Origin: UBA5972 sp964637875
GTDB taxonomy: Bacteria; Pseudomonadota; Alphaproteobacteria; Rhodobacterales; Rhodobacteraceae
Assembly: GCA_964637875.1 (NCBI GenBank)
Contig: CAZWXK010000081.1
Span: forward strand, 1-8,173
Length of the DNA stretch: 8,173 nt
Reading direction: 5' to 3'
The notes under the pieces are model-generated. The model was given only the letters and a program-made list of their open reading frames with translations. It searched no databases and was not told the origin of the DNA. This document shows, piece after piece, positions 6,271 to 8,173 of this stretch (within the stretch, counting starts at the first letter, position 1; each line of letters starts with the position of its first letter). The position numbers and the translations under genes are program-made.

Positions 6271-7166
6271 AGCGGCACCACCAGAACCAGAACGCCGACA
6301 AGAAAGATGTTGACCAGCGCCAGCGGAATGCCCAGCTTCCAGCACCAGGCCAGAAACGCCGCCTCGCGCACCCGTGGGAAAGCACGCCCCCCCGCCAGCA
6401 TCAGGGCCGCAACGACCAGTATCTTGATCGCACTCCATGCCCAGCCGGGCAGAACCGGCCCCAGCCAGCCACCAAGGTAGAAAACCGTCATGGCGGATGC
6501 AACCGACAGGATCAGCACCATCCGCCCCAGCCGGAAAACCAGTCGCCGCACGCCGGTATATTCGGCCTCGACCCCGCCGGCCAGATCGCCAGCCCCCGTC
6601 GGCAGGTCAAACGGCGGCACAAAGGCCATCGCCATTCCGGCCAGCGCGAACAGCACGAATCCCAGCGGCTGATAGAGGATGTTCCACAGCTGCTCCTGCG
6701 ACTGCACGATCACCACGGTCGAAAGCGATTCCGAGCGCATGGCAACTGCGGTGATCGGCATGACCACCAGCATGGCATAGCCGATCAGCTGGCCCAGAAA
6801 ACGCCAGCCGCCAATCATGGCATAGGCCCCGTCCGGCCCCCAGCCGCCCATGATCAGCGCCACCAGCACATAGGCAAGCGCGGCATTGAAGAACAGCGCA
6901 CCGGTTGCCAGATCGGTCACGATCAGCCCCGGCGCCAGTGGAATGATCGCCAGCGAAAGAATCGCCGCGACCAGCAAAAGCACCGGCGCAACCTCGAAAA
7001 ACAGTCGATCCGGCTTGCGCGCCAGAACCGTTTCCGTCCCCAGCAGCCTGAGCGCCGCCCGCGCCGGCCCGGCAAGGCGCATCTGTCCGGTCGCGCTCCA
7101 CTCCTCGATCACGGCAACGAGATAGGTCCCCAGCAGAAGGAAAAGAACGAGGAACAGCGTGGTCAT
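6267..7166 (-). CDS. nuoH: Complex I-like subunit H, divergent, conserved acidic residues lost
   Basis: 299 aa, about eight membrane helices; shorter than E. coli NuoH (325 aa). In complex I this subunit joins the membrane arm to the quinone site. Recognisable blocks: MRLAGPARAALRLLGTE (29-45, a reduced version of the RxGPNxxGxxGxLQPxxD loop); PDRLFFEVAPVL (52-63); YAMIGGWRFLGQLIGY (115-130); PPFDLP (184-189) and EAEYTGVRRLVF (200-211); and WKLGIPLALVNIF near the end. Departures from the family: the Glu normally after SY in the QxISYE segment is Ala131, and the loop acids following FDLPE are Thr190, Ala192 and Asp194. Asp187 and Glu202 remain. ATG at 7166 overlaps the upstream stop (ATGA) and has GGGAGG (7174-7179) 7 nt before it. 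The downstream gene is nuoJ, with no nuoI between. Confidence 0.88.
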   Translation of the reverse strand: MTTLFLVLFLLLGTYLVAVIEEWSATGQMRLAGPARAALRLLGTETVLARKPDRLFFEVAPVLLLVAAILSLAIIPLAPGLIVTDLATGALFFNAALAYVLVALIMGGWGPDGAYAMIGGWRFLGQLIGYAMLVVMPITAVAMRSESLSTVVIVQSQEQLWNILYQPLGFVLFALAGMAMAFVPPFDLPTGAGDLAGGVEAEYTGVRRLVFRLGRMVLILSVASAMTVFYLGGWLGPVLPGWAWSAIKILVVAALMLAGGRAFPRVREAAFLAWCWKLGIPLALVNIFLVGVLVLVVPL

Positions 7167-8173
7167 GCCCTGACCTCCCAGGGTGACAGGTCGAGCGAGG
7201 CCACCGCCACCAGCGCGTCGGCCAGCTCGGCCTGATCGGTCATGCTCTTGACCAGGGTCAGATGACGGTCCGACGGTGTATCGAGATTGGCCGCCACCAC
7301 CACTCCGGCGCTCAGCTCCAGTTGGAGACGGGCCGGACCGCGCGCGGTTTCCACCATCGCATGGCCCGAGCCGCTCGCCCCGGCGACGTCGGGAACCTGC
7401 GGCAACGAGATTCCCCCCGCCTCGTCCAGTGCCGCAAGATCGGCCTCGATCCCGTCCAGACGGGCAACAAGGCGGCCAGCCGCATCGCTGTCGGCGGCCC
7501 CCGGCCCGGACCAGGTGCCACCAGCGCCAAGTCGGCCGATCCCCCGCAGGCGGCGGGCAAGGAAAGGGGTTTTCCGCAATCTTGCAACCAGCGCCAGCAG
7601 CGGGGCGCGCAAGGCGTCGATCTCGGACGGCGCCGCCTCGCGGATGGCACGCGCCAGGCGGGCGGCCTGCGCCTCGACCCTTGGCAGGCCCAGCTGGCGG
7701 CCCATCTGCGCCAGCCACACCAGACGGCCTGCGATCCGTTCGCGCGCCAGCGCGCCGGCCTGCAACCTCTCATCGTCTGGCGCAGGCGCGATCCCGGCCG
7801 CAGCCTCAAGCGCGCGGCATGCAAGCAGGCGATAGGCAACCGGTGCAAGGCGCATCTGCGCGTCCAGCGCCGCGACGAACGCGGCAGGCTCCAACCCGCC
7901 ATCGGGCAGCGCCCAATCCTGGGCTACCGCGCTGCCGACATGTACCCCTGCCACAGTGTCGCCATCAAGGGTCAGGTCCAGAGTCAGGCCACCCGGAAGC
8001 CCCGGGAAAAGAGGCCCAAAGGGCACATCGATCCACTCCATCTGCAGCCCGTCGCTGCTGCGCGGCGTGCCTTCGGTCAGCTCGATCATCGACATGAAGC
8101 CGGGTTCGATACGCTCCAGCCAGCCAACTTTTTCATCCTTGCCATGATGTTGGTGATCGCCATGCCCGTGGTC
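7163..8173 (-). CDS. NuoD-like (49-kDa / hydrogenase large-subunit fold) protein, 5' end outside window
   Basis: Open frame of 336 codons to the right edge, with no stop. An ATG at 8095 lacks a well-placed Shine-Dalgarno site, and the frame continues upstream as DHGHGDHQHHGKDEKVGWLE, so the true start is probably outside. NuoD-like layout from ATG 8095: MEWIDVPFGPLFPGLPGG and LDLTLDGDTVA (about residues 19-50) match the NuoD start (GPQHPxxHG...LxGExV). A middle helical part (RIAGRLVWLAQMGRQLGL) matches the NRxxxHLxWLGxxxxDxG region. GIGRLGAGG...ARLDGIEADLAAL matches the GVGxL...RxxEIxxSL region. VETARGPARL and ELADALVAVASLDLSPWEV, near the end, match ESPRGE and ADxVAIIxSLDPVMGEVDR. Missing are the quinone-site His and Tyr, the GGVR core and hydrogenase-type CxxC pairs; only one Cys is seen after the His-rich stretch. 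It overlaps nuoH by 4 nt. Probably a structural remnant of the Q-module; function unproven. Confidence 0.75.
   Translation of the reverse strand, partial: DHGHGDHQHHGKDEKVGWLERIEPGFMSMIELTEGTPRSSDGLQMEWIDVPFGPLFPGLPGGLTLDLTLDGDTVAGVHVGSAVAQDWALPDGGLEPAAFVAALDAQMRLAPVAYRLLACRALEAAAGIAPAPDDERLQAGALARERIAGRLVWLAQMGRQLGLPRVEAQAARLARAIREAAPSEIDALRAPLLALVARLRKTPFLARRLRGIGRLGAGGTWSGPGAADSDAAGRLVARLDGIEADLAALDEAGGISLPQVPDVAGASGSGHAMVETARGPARLQLELSAGVVVAANLDTPSDRHLTLVKSMTDQAELADALVAVASLDLSPWEVRA
7174..7179 (-). promoter_or_regulatory. Ribosome binding site before nuoH
   Basis: GGGAGG with a 7-nt spacer to ATG at 7166, inside the end of the NuoD-like gene. It decides the nuoH start in favour of 7166 rather than upstream in-frame ATGs, the furthest at 7718, which would add a non-hydrophobic tail read out of frame from the upstream gene. 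Confidence 0.7.

Noticed and set aside
7276..8097. 273-codon plus-strand open frame, Pro/Arg-rich
   Set aside because: Antisense of the NuoD-like gene; composition is typical of a shadow frame.
1..8173. CRISPR arrays, tRNA/rRNA genes, insertion sequences, phage or toxin-antitoxin genes
   Set aside because: No spaced direct repeats, RNA gene signatures, terminal inverted repeats or transposase-like proteins were seen; nearly all of the sequence is accounted for by the nuo-like genes and the cytochrome.

Overview
The window carries most of one tight minus-strand operon of complex I-like (NDH-1/Nuo) membrane subunits, plus the 5' part of a separate cytochrome c gene. High G+C, ATGA/TGATG start-stop overlaps and the protein sequences suggest an alphaproteobacterium, perhaps Rhodobacterales. 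That assignment is inference from style, because no rRNA or other marker is present.

Transcription order, right to left: a NuoD-like (49-kDa/hydrogenase large-subunit fold) protein entering from beyond the right edge (8173-7163), then NuoH (7166-6267), NuoJ (6270-5749), NuoK (5752-5441), NuoL (5444-3621), NuoM (3607-2138) and NuoN (2138-780). Every junction overlaps by 1-4 nt except L/M, which has a 13-nt gap. A gap of about 450 bp follows (332-779). It holds a possible terminator, possible promoter elements and a good Shine-Dalgarno site. A minus-strand secretory c-type cytochrome gene then starts at 331 and runs off the left edge.

The three antiporter-like subunits and NuoK keep nearly all residues associated with proton translocation, so the membrane arm looks like a working ion pump. 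The part that couples the pump to electron transfer is very unlike standard complex I. No NuoI (8Fe ferredoxin) gene lies between H and J. The NuoD-like protein lacks the quinone-site His and Tyr and any cysteine ligand set. NuoH has lost the conserved Glu of the E-channel and most acidic residues of its quinone-chamber loop. NuoJ has its conserved TM3 motif replaced by a Met-rich helix containing a Glu. NuoN lacks the TM5 Glu. Together these point to a specialised, probably uncharacterised complex I-like machine with an altered electron-input module. Its remaining subunits (B, C, I, A or substitutes) would have to lie to the right of the window.

The neighbouring cytochrome c is also odd: its haem motif reads RVVCH, a single-base change from CVVCH, leaving one thioether cysteine. 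Whether this cytochrome works with the complex is inference from proximity only.
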